64,000 bases of DNA from Dyadobacter frigoris (GTDB taxonomy: Bacteria; Bacteroidota; Bacteroidia; Cytophagales; Spirosomataceae), in assembly GCF_005280585.1 (NCBI RefSeq), contig NZ_SZVO01000009.1, forward strand, positions 1-64,000. The letters run 5' to 3'. The stretch's first letter is position 1, and every line of letters begins with the position of its first letter. Shown one piece after another: positions 7,916-16,278 of this stretch. A model generated the notes under the pieces. The model was not told where the DNA came from and searched no databases. It saw only the letters and a list, made by a program, of their open reading frames with translations. A program made the position numbers and the translations under genes.

Positions 7916-8839
7916 ATGAAAAACGAAAACAACCGGACAAACGAAAATAGCACAGATCAATCTGGCAGGACTGTTATAGTAACCGGTGCCAATATCGGTA
8001 TAGGTTTTGAAACCGCGCGCGCATTATATGAGGCAGGTGCACACGTAATACTGGCTTGCAGAAATCAACAAAATGCGGAAGAAGCATTAGCAAAAATGCA
8101 GGAAAAACGCTGTAAAGGTTCTCTTGAAATAAATCTGCTTGATTTGTCGGGCCTGGAATCTGTAAAGGTTTTCGCTGAAAAATTCCTGCAAAATCATGAT
8201 CGGCTGGATCTGTTAATCAACAATGCCGGTGTAGCAAATCCGCCGGATGCTAAAACGGCGGAAGGTTTTGAACTACAATTTAGCACGAATTTCCTTGGTC
8301 ATTTTGCGTTGACTGCGTACTTGTATCCAGTACTTTCAACGACTGCCGGCTCACGGATTATTTCACTAAGCAGTATAGCATATCTGCATGGTCAGATTGA
8401 TTTTGAGAATTTGAAGTCGGAAAAATCGTACGACGCTTCGAGGGAATATTGCCAGAGTAAATTAGCTGCAACGATTTTTGGAATTGAATTGCAGCGAAAA
8501 TTAACGGCTGCGGGAAGTAATGTATTGTCTTTGATTGCGCAGCCGGGAGCCAACAATACCGGACTGGCAAGGCACATGAGCGAGGAAGCATATGATGCGG
8601 CCGTGGAACAAATGGGGCCGCTGATGGAGCCCTGGCAAGGTGCATTGTCGTCGTTATTTGCGGCAACTTCACCGGACGTTATCGCAGGTGGATTTTATCA
8701 GCCGGATCAGGACGGAGGATTGAGAGGGTTTCCGGTTCAGGCAGAAATTGATCAGGTTGCTTTAAATGAATCTGTTAACCGGAAATTGTGGTCGCTGGCG
8801 GAGCGATTTACCGGGCAACAATTTCCATTGGTTAATTGA
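7916..8839 (+). CDS. SDR-family oxidoreductase
   Basis: A 307-residue short-chain dehydrogenase/reductase. The cofactor motif TGANIGIG is near residues 23-30, CRNQQNAEEAL follows strand 2, INNAG is near residue 103, a catalytic Ser is in ISLSSIAY, and the YxxxK appears as YCQSK near residue 180. The first 18 residues are polar (NRTNENSTDQS) and not part of the fold. It belongs to the same protochlorophyllide-reductase-like SDR group as the gene at 622-1560, and like it is next to an AraC gene. The substrate is unknown. Confidence 0.88.
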   Translation: MKNENNRTNENSTDQSGRTVIVTGANIGIGFETARALYEAGAHVILACRNQQNAEEALAKMQEKRCKGSLEINLLDLSGLESVKVFAEKFLQNHDRLDLLINNAGVANPPDAKTAEGFELQFSTNFLGHFALTAYLYPVLSTTAGSRIISLSSIAYLHGQIDFENLKSEKSYDASREYCQSKLAATIFGIELQRKLTAAGSNVLSLIAQPGANNTGLARHMSEEAYDAAVEQMGPLMEPWQGALSSLFAATSPDVIAGGFYQPDQDGGLRGFPVQAEIDQVALNESVNRKLWSLAERFTGQQFPLVN

Positions 8840-8885
8840 TAAAAGCGTGAAGTTGTGATCGTGAAATTTCTATAAGTGACGTAGG

Positions 8886-9520
8886 TTAGTTATCCCTGAT
8901 GCGATTTGTACTTTTCTCGGCATTATTTCTTAACGTGTTCATGGAAATTTTCGGAAGTTCGGCTTTTTCCTGATTTAAAGCCTCTGATTCTATCCTTTTT
9001 TGTTCTGCATAAAAATCATAATTACCACCGTAAACGGTTATTCTCTGTTTGCCAGGCTCGAAAACTTTATGAAGAAGATTCAGCAAAGTTCTGTCATGGC
9101 TTACTACTAACAGCGTGTTTGTAGTGGACTTAATATAATCATAAAGAATATTTCTGTCTGCCGTATCTAAATGGTTGTTGGGTTCATCCAGTAAAACAAT
9201 TTCAGGAGCATGGATCAGGATTCCGGCCAGAAATACTTTTGTCCGCTGTTAAGCGAATCCATTTTCTGATTCAAATCGAAAGATTCCAGATTGCAGTGCA
9301 TTAACGCTTCTTTTGAACGTTCTTCAATGGCCCAATCGTTATCGGGCAATGCCAGATTTTTTTCTGTTACATTGCCATTTAGAATTTCCCGTAACGCAGT
9401 CAGTTTGTCTTCAATAGAAGAGCCTGAGCATAATTTCTTTCTTTTGAGAATGAATAATTATGGCAGCCTTGTAGCGGCGCCGTCTATTTTTCTGAAAGAA
9501 ATTATATCTTACATTTAGGA
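8886..9520 (-). pseudogene. ABC-F ATPase, frameshifted and truncated remnant
   Basis: Read on the minus strand across shifting frames, this stretch encodes the rear part of the first ABC domain of an ABC-F protein. EDKLTALREILNGNVTEKN lies near 9420-9370. A damaged signature loop (LNSGQK, then a frameshift, then VFLAGILIHAPEIVLLDEPN with Walker B) lies near 9260-9180. LLVVSHDRTLLNLL and VYGGNYDFYAEQKRIE run to 8990. There are frameshifts at about 9420 and 9250, and a stop at 8886 in the interdomain linker. The first Walker A and the whole second ATPase domain are missing. Intact relatives are ribosome-associated, some giving antibiotic resistance; this copy cannot work. Confidence 0.8.
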
Positions 9521-9667
9521 ATGCGTTTTGGTTGTTATGAATGCAAAGGTAATAAAAATCTCAAAAAAGCAGAAATTACGGCATTGGGAAGTGATCCGGG
9601 AAATTGATTTTTTTATTTTACTGCGCGCAAAATTGATATTATTTAATAGGTAGAAAGACAAGAAAAT

Positions 9668-10024
9668 ATGATCCGAAAAATTATTAGTATCATCGGTGGT
9701 TACGCGACTTTTGTTGTGACATCACTTGCACTTTTCAAACTTTCCGGACAAAAACCTCATGCCGATCCGACGTTGCTTTTTATGATATTTTCAGTGATTT
9801 ATGGCGCGATTTTTTCATTCACCGCAGGTGTGGTTACTCAACTTATTTCCGGGACAAAAGATGTAAAACTAAATTATATTCTGGCTTTTATCATAGCCGG
9901 TTTTGCAGCGTTTTCAATGTTCAAATCTGATGGTAATCATTGGACGCAGATTCTTGCGATGCTGGTTTTTGCGCCTGCTTCGGTTTTGGGTGGTTTGTAT
10001 TTTACTAAAAAGTATAAGCAGTAA
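9668..10024 (+). CDS. Small integral membrane protein (4 predicted TM helices)
   Basis: A 118-residue hydrophobic protein with four likely membrane helices (about 7-24, 35-61, 70-86, 93-111) and a basic C-terminus (TKKYKQ). No family is recognised with certainty. It stands alone between the ABC-F remnant and the palindromic repeat array. The start ATG at 9668 is preceded by an AAGA-rich stretch. Confidence 0.7.
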   Translation: MIRKIISIIGGYATFVVTSLALFKLSGQKPHADPTLLFMIFSVIYGAIFSFTAGVVTQLISGTKDVKLNYILAFIIAGFAAFSMFKSDGNHWTQILAMLVFAPASVLGGLYFTKKYKQ

Positions 10025-10041
10025 TGGTCGGAGGTTATGTC

Positions 10042-10054
10042 ACCACTTCGTGGT
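10042..10054. repeat. Isolated 13-nt palindrome ACCAC-TTC-GTGGT
   Basis: A 5-bp stem with a TTC centre, which reads GAA on the other strand. It has the same geometry as the arrayed palindromes but a different stem sequence, and lies 18 bp after the membrane-protein stop. Confidence 0.6.
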
Positions 10055-10094
10055 TAAAATAATAGGGGCGGTCTGACCTTTCTACAATAATATC

Positions 10095-10107
10095 AGTCCT
10101 TCGGACT
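10095..10107. repeat. Isolated 13-nt palindrome AGTCC-TTC-GGACT
   Basis: A perfect 5-bp stem around TTC, 27 bp before the first array palindrome. It is another stem variant of the same 13-nt design. Confidence 0.6.
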
Positions 10108-10116
10108 TGAAAAGTG

Positions 10117-10475
10117 GCATATTCGGACATGATAATCCTGAAAGGATGACATTAGTATAGAAATGATATTTGAAATAACTTAGATTAAACCCTGAAAGGG
10201 CGATATATTTTGGACATGATAATCCTGAAAGGATGACATTAGTATAGAAATGATGTTTGAAATAACTTCGGCCCAGCCCTGAAAGGGCGATATATTTCGG
10301 ACATGATAATCCTGAAAGGATGATATTATCATAGAAATGATATTTGAAATAGCTTCGGCCCAGCCCTGAAAGGGCGATATGTTTCGGAGATGATAATCCT
10401 GAAAGGATGACATTATTATAGAAATGATGTTTGAAATAACTTAGATTAAACCCTGAAAGGGCGATATATTTGGTC
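10117..10475. repeat. Four-copy 87-bp tandem array of palindromic repeats
   Basis: Two 13-nt palindromes with a GAA centre alternate in each unit. ATCCTGAAAGGAT begins at 10134, 10222, 10309 and 10396, and CCTGAAAGGGCGATAT begins at 10191, 10278, 10365 and 10452. The period is 87 bp (88 once). The text between them, including GAAATGAT and TTGAAATAACTT, is nearly identical between copies. Two further 13-mers of the same design but different stems lie just upstream (10042-10054 and 10095-10107). This is not a CRISPR: the intervening sequence is conserved and there is no cas gene. Such repeats are probably REP- or MITE-like elements. Confidence 0.85.
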
Positions 10476-10522
10476 CCAAAGATGCCAAGTTCACTTTATT
10501 AATTTCAGTGTTTCAAACAAAA

Positions 10523-10939
10523 TTATTTTATCTTTTTAAAAGTGTAGCCCGGGCCATCTGCGAGGTTATAAATATATAGAAACATTGAACTAGTTGAAAT
10601 TTGTAAATCCAGATTGCGTAAATACCAGTTATCAGGTCCGGGTTGGGCGTTGGTTTTGAGTTGCAGAGTATTATCGGTTTTTACAATCTCAAAATCAACG
10701 TTATCAATTTGTTTGCCGTCTTGCAGAAGTGTTATCTGATTGCCGGAAATAACCATTTGTACGTTCGGTATAGTCTTATTGGGGACTTGATACATTGCTG
10801 CGGTGAGCTTCCAGGTACCGTTAATCCATTTTTTTGCTTCTGAAACATTTGTGGTATATTCTCCCTGAGGAGTTACCTTATCATGGCAGCTGCTAATACC
10901 GGCCATCATTAATAGTAAATACAATAAAAGATTTTTCAT
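10523..10939 (-). CDS. Lipocalin-like lipoprotein, function unknown
   Basis: A 138-residue protein with a lipoprotein signal peptide (LLLMMAGISSC, lipidated Cys18). The rest resembles small Bacteroidota lipocalin-like domains: WINGTWKLTAAMYQV near the start, VQMVISGNQITLLQDGK in the middle and a closing YTFKKIK strand. A cell-envelope location is expected from the signal. It is transcribed away from the repeat array and towards no obvious partner. The family call is tentative. Confidence 0.7.
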   Translation of the reverse strand: MKNLLLYLLLMMAGISSCHDKVTPQGEYTTNVSEAKKWINGTWKLTAAMYQVPNKTIPNVQMVISGNQITLLQDGKQIDNVDFEIVKTDNTLQLKTNAQPGPDNWYLRNLDLQISTSSMFLYIYNLADGPGYTFKKIK

Positions 10940-11104
10940 GATTAGGTCTGTTTTTAGAGGAGACTACAACCGGCGCAAAATGGTTGGGATATAGATGTAA
11001 ATAATATGATCTTTCTTTGGCGTGCAGCAAATTTATTTGATCCTAAAACAAAAATCATGGCCCATTTCTGAACCATGATTTTGTATTATGCCATTATTTC
11101 AAAA

Positions 11105-13810
11105 TTACAACTGCTCCGAAATCTCTTCCAGGTCAATACCTTTTTCCAATACCGGTTTGAAAATATCACCTTCTGATTTTATTCTTTCAAGCGCGTTTAC
11201 AATCGTAAAATCCTTCATTTGCAATCCTTTTTTTACCTCTGTCCAGTGCAGCGGCATAGACACCGTTGCACCGGGTTTTGGCCGTAAAGAATAAGGTGCT
11301 GCCAGCGTTGCGGCCGGATGGTTTTGCAGGTAATCGATATATAATTTTCCTTTCCTGTTTTTGGTCATTCTTTCGATGCTTGTAAAATCAGGTAACGTCT
11401 CATTGGCACTGGAAGCAACCCATTTGGCAAATAATTGGGATTGATCGTAATCATATTTTGCGCCAAGCGGAATGTAAATATGAATTCCCGTTGAGCCTGA
11501 AGTTTTACAGTAGGAGGCAACTTTGACATTATCCAGAATCTCTTTAATGACATTGGCCGTTTCGATTACCTGTTCAAAAGTATTGGTTTTATCAGGATCA
11601 AGATCCAGAATGCACCAATCAGGATTGTCTGGTTTCTGCACCGTGCTGCTCCAAGGATTTATTTCAATAGCGCCCATATTGACCATTAGCAGCAAACTGG
11701 CTTCATCGTTGCAGAGCATATAATTTTTCTCCTGATCGTCATCATTAGATCGGTAGGGGAATTGTTCAACCCAATCGGGCACTTTTCCGGTTACATCTTT
11801 TTGGTAAAAACTCGAACCCGTAATACCATTCGGAAAACGGTTAAGCGATTGTGGTCTGTTTTTCAGATATGGCAAAATGTAGGGTGCAACCTGATAGTAA
11901 TAATTCAGCATATCGCGTTTCGAAATTTTTTCGTCCGGCCAGAATATTTTGTCAAGATTTGTGAATTTCAGTTCTCTGCCATTCACTTTTTTTGCCTGCG
12001 ATTTCTCTGTTGGATTTAACAAAGTTTTTCTGTCTGATTTTTCAGGTGTCTTAATGATAGATACCATTTCTTTTTCATTTGCGAAGTTTTTAACCACTTC
12101 CTCCGTTGGTACTTCTATTTCTTTTACCACATCTTTTGGATCTTTATCTTCACGCATAGCTACAAATGAAGGATGGCGGAAAACGCCTTCCTCCGTGATT
12201 TCTGCAAAATTGATTTCACAAACCAGTTTTGGTTCAAGCCAGGTTGCCGACGCATCCGGCGGATTTGGCCTGAAGCGGGACGGTTTGTTGTAATCCGGAA
12301 TTTGTTCAAAAGGACTCTTCTTTGTGGTCAGCGGCTTAAATAGTGTAAGGATTTCTTTCTGCTGTTTGTTATTAAATCCTGTCCCGACTTTACCAACATA
12401 CCGCAATTTTCCATCCTGATAAGCACCCAAAAGTAAAGCGCTGAATAATTTGGAGGTTCCTTTATTGCGGGTATAACCGGCAATGACTACTTCCTGACGC
12501 TTTTGAACTTTTATTTTTAACCAGTTTTTTGAGCGGTCGCCTGGATAATATACACTGTCGGAACGTTTGGCAATAATGCCTTCCAGTCCCATTGTTTTGG
12601 CAACTTTAAAAAATTCAGCACCTCGGGCATCCATGCTGAATCCACTTTTTATGATGCCGTCTTCCGGAATCAATGTTTGCAGAATTGCCTTCCGTTCTTT
12701 GAGCGTCAGCTCCATCAGATTTCTCCCATTTAACCAAAGCACATCAAAAACATAATACAAAAGTTGCCCGTCCGCTTCGCTGCGCCAGTTTTGGAGTGAA
12801 TTGAAATTGGAAATTCCCTTATCATCAACAACTACAATTTCACCGTCAATAACGGCCTCTATTCCCCAGTTTTTGACAGCATTAAATACCGGATAAAACT
12901 TGTCATTAAACGATTTATTATTTCTGGACCGAAGCTCAGTTTCAGATTTATTCAAAAAGGCCAATGCGCGGTATCCATCCCATTTTACTTCATATTCCCA
13001 GCCCGGGTCGTCAAAAGGTTTATCAACCAAAGTCGCTAACATGGGCGTAAGGAAGGCTGGGAATTTCTCTTTTTTAGTTCTTTTTAAAACTTTTTCAACG
13101 TCGATATCTGCTTCCGGAACCTCTGTACTATCAGGATCAATCTGTTTTTTTAGTTTTTTTTTGACAACCGTTTTTGACTCAGGTTTTTCCTCTTTTTCAG
13201 ATTCTTTTTCTTCATCCGAACCATAAATGTTTTCACTCGTTGCGGTAATTTTGTCCAGGTCTTTTCCCGAAACTACCGACTTATTCATTTCCGTGATATT
13301 TTCGTCGCTGGCAAATTTGTCCAGGTGTTTGATAAGCAGCCAGGAATTGTCAGCCATGCCTTTGGTTTTTACCAGGGCAAATTCTCCTTTCAGTTTTTTG
13401 CCATGAAGGATAAATTTCAGTGAGCCGGATTGCAGCTCTTTCAATAATTTTTTTTCCTGATTATCTCGTCCCTTTACAGGTTCAATTGGTTCGTAAGTTC
13501 CTTCGTCCCAAACCATAACGGTTCCTGCTCCATAGTTGCCGTCCGGAATTATTCCTTCAAAATCTTTATAGTCGTAGGGGTGATCTTCCACCATCATCGC
13601 CAATCTTTTTACAGCCGGATCGGTAGATGGTCCTTTGGGTATGGCCCAGCTTTTTAATACGCCGTCCATTTCCAGACGAAAATCATAATGGAGACGAGAG
13701 GCTGCGTGTTTCTGGATTACATAACGCAAGGAAGCAGCTTTCGACTTGCCTCCCGTTGGCTCCGGCGTCTTGTTGAACAATCTCTTTTCTTTATACTTAA
13801 CTAATGTCAT
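11105..13810 (-). CDS. ligD: ATP-dependent DNA ligase D (PE-LIG-POL)
   Basis: A multifunctional non-homologous end-joining ligase of about 901 residues. The 3'-phosphoesterase (PE) domain is N-terminal (RLHYDFRLEMDGVLKSWAIP, then DFEGIIPDGNYGAGTV). The ATP-dependent ligase domain has the adenylated Lys in EVKWDGYRAL near residue 275 and a conserved EGIIAKR. The primase-polymerase (POL) domain runs from about 610 to the end, with LDKIFWPDEKISKRDML and WCILDLDPD. A low-complexity Lys/Glu linker separates PE and LIG. I chose the ATG at 13810 (MTLVKYKEKRLF); an upstream ATG at 13873 would add 21 poorly fitting residues. It is divergent from alkB. No Ku gene, its usual partner, is in the window. 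Confidence 0.93.
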   Translation of the reverse strand: MTLVKYKEKRLFNKTPEPTGGKSKAASLRYVIQKHAASRLHYDFRLEMDGVLKSWAIPKGPSTDPAVKRLAMMVEDHPYDYKDFEGIIPDGNYGAGTVMVWDEGTYEPIEPVKGRDNQEKKLLKELQSGSLKFILHGKKLKGEFALVKTKGMADNSWLLIKHLDKFASDENITEMNKSVVSGKDLDKITATSENIYGSDEEKESEKEEKPESKTVVKKKLKKQIDPDSTEVPEADIDVEKVLKRTKKEKFPAFLTPMLATLVDKPFDDPGWEYEVKWDGYRALAFLNKSETELRSRNNKSFNDKFYPVFNAVKNWGIEAVIDGEIVVVDDKGISNFNSLQNWRSEADGQLLYYVFDVLWLNGRNLMELTLKERKAILQTLIPEDGIIKSGFSMDARGAEFFKVAKTMGLEGIIAKRSDSVYYPGDRSKNWLKIKVQKRQEVVIAGYTRNKGTSKLFSALLLGAYQDGKLRYVGKVGTGFNNKQQKEILTLFKPLTTKKSPFEQIPDYNKPSRFRPNPPDASATWLEPKLVCEINFAEITEEGVFRHPSFVAMREDKDPKDVVKEIEVPTEEVVKNFANEKEMVSIIKTPEKSDRKTLLNPTEKSQAKKVNGRELKFTNLDKIFWPDEKISKRDMLNYYYQVAPYILPYLKNRPQSLNRFPNGITGSSFYQKDVTGKVPDWVEQFPYRSNDDDQEKNYMLCNDEASLLLMVNMGAIEINPWSSTVQKPDNPDWCILDLDPDKTNTFEQVIETANVIKEILDNVKVASYCKTSGSTGIHIYIPLGAKYDYDQSQLFAKWVASSANETLPDFTSIERMTKNRKGKLYIDYLQNHPAATLAAPYSLRPKPGATVSMPLHWTEVKKGLQMKDFTIVNALERIKSEGDIFKPVLEKGIDLEEISEQL

Positions 13811-14027
13811 GGTCGGTATATTTAAAGATTCGGATTTGATTCTGACCACATCGCAGAGCCGCTTGGGGAACATTGAATTTGCTGGCCCGGATGGGGTAAC
13901 TTTTGCTTGAAAACTTTGTTTTTCGATTAAATGTATGTTGATGATTGAAACAAAAAATATGCCTGAGCTAAGAAGTGGAATGACTTTATCAATAAAATTG
14001 AAAGGACTAATCGAAAATTAAACCATT

Positions 14028-14633
14028 ATGCAGCAGTTAAGTCTTTTTGATGCGAACGAAAGTCTGAGTTTTCCTGAGGATCTGCTGGAATATTTTCCGG
14101 GATTTTTAGCACCTCAGCAAGGTATTTCGCTTATGCATCAGCTCATTAAAGAAGTCCCGTGGCGACAGCAGATAATTCAGATGTTTGGAAAAGAAGTGAT
14201 CACGCCACGATTGACGGCCTGGTTTGGAGATTCCAATAAATCCTATCAATTTTCAGGCACAAGATTTGACCCAGTACCCTGGACTTTGGCGTTATACAAT
14301 TTGAAAGAAAAAATCCAGAAAGTAACGGGACTTCCCTTTAATAGTGTTTTATTGAATTTTTACCGGGATGGAAATGACTCGGTTGCCTGGCATAGCGACA
14401 ATGAAAAGGAACTGGGTATTAATCCCCACATTGCTTCTGTGAGTATCGGACAAGCGCGTCAGTTTGAGTTTCGTCATAAAACGGATCACAGCCGAAAGTA
14501 TGGACTAAGCCTTGAAAATGGTTCCTTATTGATCATGAAAGGTGATTTGCAGCACAATTGGGAACACCGGATTCCGAAGTCGAAAAAATTAAATAACGAA
14601 AGGATCAACCTTACTTTTCGTTCAATTATATAA
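14028..14633 (+). CDS. AlkB-like 2OG-Fe(II) oxygenase
   Basis: A 201-residue alpha-ketoglutarate-dependent dioxygenase of the AlkB family, which removes alkyl lesions from bases by oxidative dealkylation (family knowledge). The iron ligands are H122 and D124 (WHSDNE) and H180 (WEHRIPK). The 2-oxoglutarate-binding Arg residues lie in ERINLTFR near the C-terminus. NFYRDGNDSVAWHSD and RQFEFRHK match ALKBH2/3-type proteins. It is full length for the family. The Nudix gene follows 16 bp later and ligD diverges upstream, forming a DNA-repair and nucleotide-maintenance group. Confidence 0.92.
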   Translation: MQQLSLFDANESLSFPEDLLEYFPGFLAPQQGISLMHQLIKEVPWRQQIIQMFGKEVITPRLTAWFGDSNKSYQFSGTRFDPVPWTLALYNLKEKIQKVTGLPFNSVLLNFYRDGNDSVAWHSDNEKELGINPHIASVSIGQARQFEFRHKTDHSRKYGLSLENGSLLIMKGDLQHNWEHRIPKSKKLNNERINLTFRSII

Positions 14634-14649
14634 AAACCAAAAAATCAGA

Positions 14650-15102
14650 ATGGCCAAACAAAGCGCAGGAATCCTGTTATTCAGAATAAAATCAGAACCC
14701 GAAGTTTTCCTGGTGCATCCCGGCGGGCCGTTTTTTGCAAAAAAGGATCTCGGTGTCTGGTCTATTCCAAAAGGTGAATTTGATCATACTGAAACAGCTA
14801 TTGACGCGGCAAAAAGAGAGTTTGAAGAGGAGACCGGGAAAGCACCGGAAGGAGAATTTATTCAGCTGAAACCTATCACACAAAAAAGTGGAAAAGTAGT
14901 ACATGCCTGGGCTATCGAAGGAGATATTGATGCGGAAAATATTGTGAGTAATACGTTTGAAATGATCTGGCCGCCCAATTCAGGAAAAATGAAAGAATTT
15001 CCGGAAAATGATAAAGGGGAATGGTTTACGATTGAAGAAGCAAAATTAAAGATTAATGAACGGCAGATCCTGCTGCTTAATGAGCTTAATACTTTGATAT
15101 AG
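14650..15102 (+). CDS. Nudix hydrolase
   Basis: A 150-residue Nudix hydrolase. The complete Nudix box GX5EX7REUXEEXG runs from G42 to G63 (G42, E48, R56, E57, E60, E61, G63). The N-terminus AGILLFR and VWSIPKGEF are typical of NTP-pyrophosphohydrolases of the MutT/Ap4A type; substrate specificity cannot be read from sequence. The 16-bp gap from alkB suggests one transcript, and a long hairpin lies 28 bp after the stop. Confidence 0.9.
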   Translation: MAKQSAGILLFRIKSEPEVFLVHPGGPFFAKKDLGVWSIPKGEFDHTETAIDAAKREFEEETGKAPEGEFIQLKPITQKSGKVVHAWAIEGDIDAENIVSNTFEMIWPPNSGKMKEFPENDKGEWFTIEEAKLKINERQILLLNELNTLI

Positions 15103-15130
15103 TAAATCACTATTTTCTATTAAGAATAAA

Positions 15131-15195
15131 GCTAAATGATGCATGAAAAAGAGAGGAGCTGTTTCATCTTTAAATTTTTCATGCATCATTTTAGC
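15131..15195. terminator. Long-stem bidirectional terminator-like hairpin
   Basis: The 20-nt arm at 15131-15150 pairs with 15175-15195, with one extra T as a bulge, across a 24-nt loop. The arm is AT-rich (contains ATGATGCATG) and flanked by A and T runs. It lies between the convergent Nudix and alpha/beta hydrolase genes and can act in both directions. The stem is longer than usual for a terminator. Confidence 0.7.
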
Positions 15196-15219
15196 AATTA
15201 TCCTGACAAAAAAAGAAGG

Positions 15220-16230
15220 CTATTTCGCAAGGAAAAAGTCAAGCAAACCTTTTTGAACCTGATCTGTTGCTTCCTGCACAACCCAGTGCCCTGAACCCAT
15301 AATTTTGACTTCACTTACATTTGTTGCTACCAATAAAGAATGTTCTTTTAAAAATGCAGCTGCGAAATATTCCCCGCCCATCGCGAGCAGAGGCATGGGA
15401 AGCTTCTTTTTTGCAAATTCAACATTATCAATCGCATCTTGTTTAAATGCACCAAACCAATGGAAACTTCCTGTTGTACCGCCGGGAACTGCATAGGCGC
15501 GTACGAACTCATCTGTTTCCTGTATGGTAAAAGGTTCTTTAACATGACCAACCATCGGCCAGAAATTAGTCAGGAATTCTCTTTCCTTACCATTAACAAT
15601 ACTCCCGGATGCTGGCCATCCAAAAAATCCAAACCACCAGGCGCTTGCGGAAACCTGGCTCCACACCGGTTCAATTCCAGGAAGTAGCGCATCAAGCAAA
15701 GCGATTTTTTTTACTTCGGAGGGAAATTGAGCGGCATAAGCGTAGGCTACCATCAAACCTATATCGTGACCAACCAGGTTAATGTTGTTATATCCAAGCT
15801 TTTTCATCAGCTCGTGAAGATCGGTTGCCATCGTTTTTTTGTCATAACCGCTTTCCGGCTTGTCGGATTCTCCTACGCCGCGCAAATCCGGTGCGATAAC
15901 GGTAAAATGTTTGGAAAGTTCGGGTAAAAGCCTGTTCCACATAAACCAGTTTTGGCCGAAACCATGCACCAATAGCAAAGGTTCACCCTTTCCACCAATG
16001 ACATAATGAATTTTTACACCGTTCACAACGGCTGTCTGATGTTTGAAATTCACTGGCGGATCCGCCGGCTTAGTATCTGCCGGGTTATGTTTATGATCAA
16101 AAACGGCTGCCTTGATTTCTTTTTCGGGAATGAAAAAGGTGAAAAAAAAGAAGGTGAAAAGTGAGAGATAAAGGGATGGGAATCTTCTGCCTGGAGCAAT
16201 GGTTTTCCGGTGAAAGGTGGCTGGTTTCAT
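15220..16230 (-). CDS. Alpha/beta hydrolase, epoxide hydrolase/dehalogenase-like, exported
   Basis: A 336-residue alpha/beta-fold hydrolase. An N-terminal hydrophobic segment (LYLSLFTFFFFTFFIP, about 20-35) suggests export or anchoring. The oxyanion-hole motif is HGFGQNW. The nucleophile elbow is GHDIG, with Asp instead of Ser, as in epoxide hydrolases and haloalkane dehalogenases. The catalytic His lies in GSGHWVVQE near the C-terminus. It lies 48 bp downstream of another alpha/beta hydrolase on the same strand, probably in the same operon. The true substrate is not known. Confidence 0.85.
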   Translation of the reverse strand: MKPATFHRKTIAPGRRFPSLYLSLFTFFFFTFFIPEKEIKAAVFDHKHNPADTKPADPPVNFKHQTAVVNGVKIHYVIGGKGEPLLLVHGFGQNWFMWNRLLPELSKHFTVIAPDLRGVGESDKPESGYDKKTMATDLHELMKKLGYNNINLVGHDIGLMVAYAYAAQFPSEVKKIALLDALLPGIEPVWSQVSASAWWFGFFGWPASGSIVNGKEREFLTNFWPMVGHVKEPFTIQETDEFVRAYAVPGGTTGSFHWFGAFKQDAIDNVEFAKKKLPMPLLAMGGEYFAAAFLKEHSLLVATNVSEVKIMGSGHWVVQEATDQVQKGLLDFFLAK

Positions 16231-16278
16231 AAGATGGATTTGATAAATGTGAAATATAATTGGTGCTTAAAAGTTAAG

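Noticed and set aside
10180..10413. Minus-strand ORF with 29-residue protein repeats
   Set aside because: The frame exists only because the repeat unit is 87 bp, a multiple of three; it has no protein-like features.
10117..10475. CRISPR array
   Set aside because: The repeats have regular spacing, but the sequence between them is conserved instead of unique, the period is 87 bp, and no cas gene is present.
13811..13873. 21-residue upstream extension of LigD
   Set aside because: The ATG at 13810 starts a protein that fits the family N-terminus; the extension is not conserved-looking.
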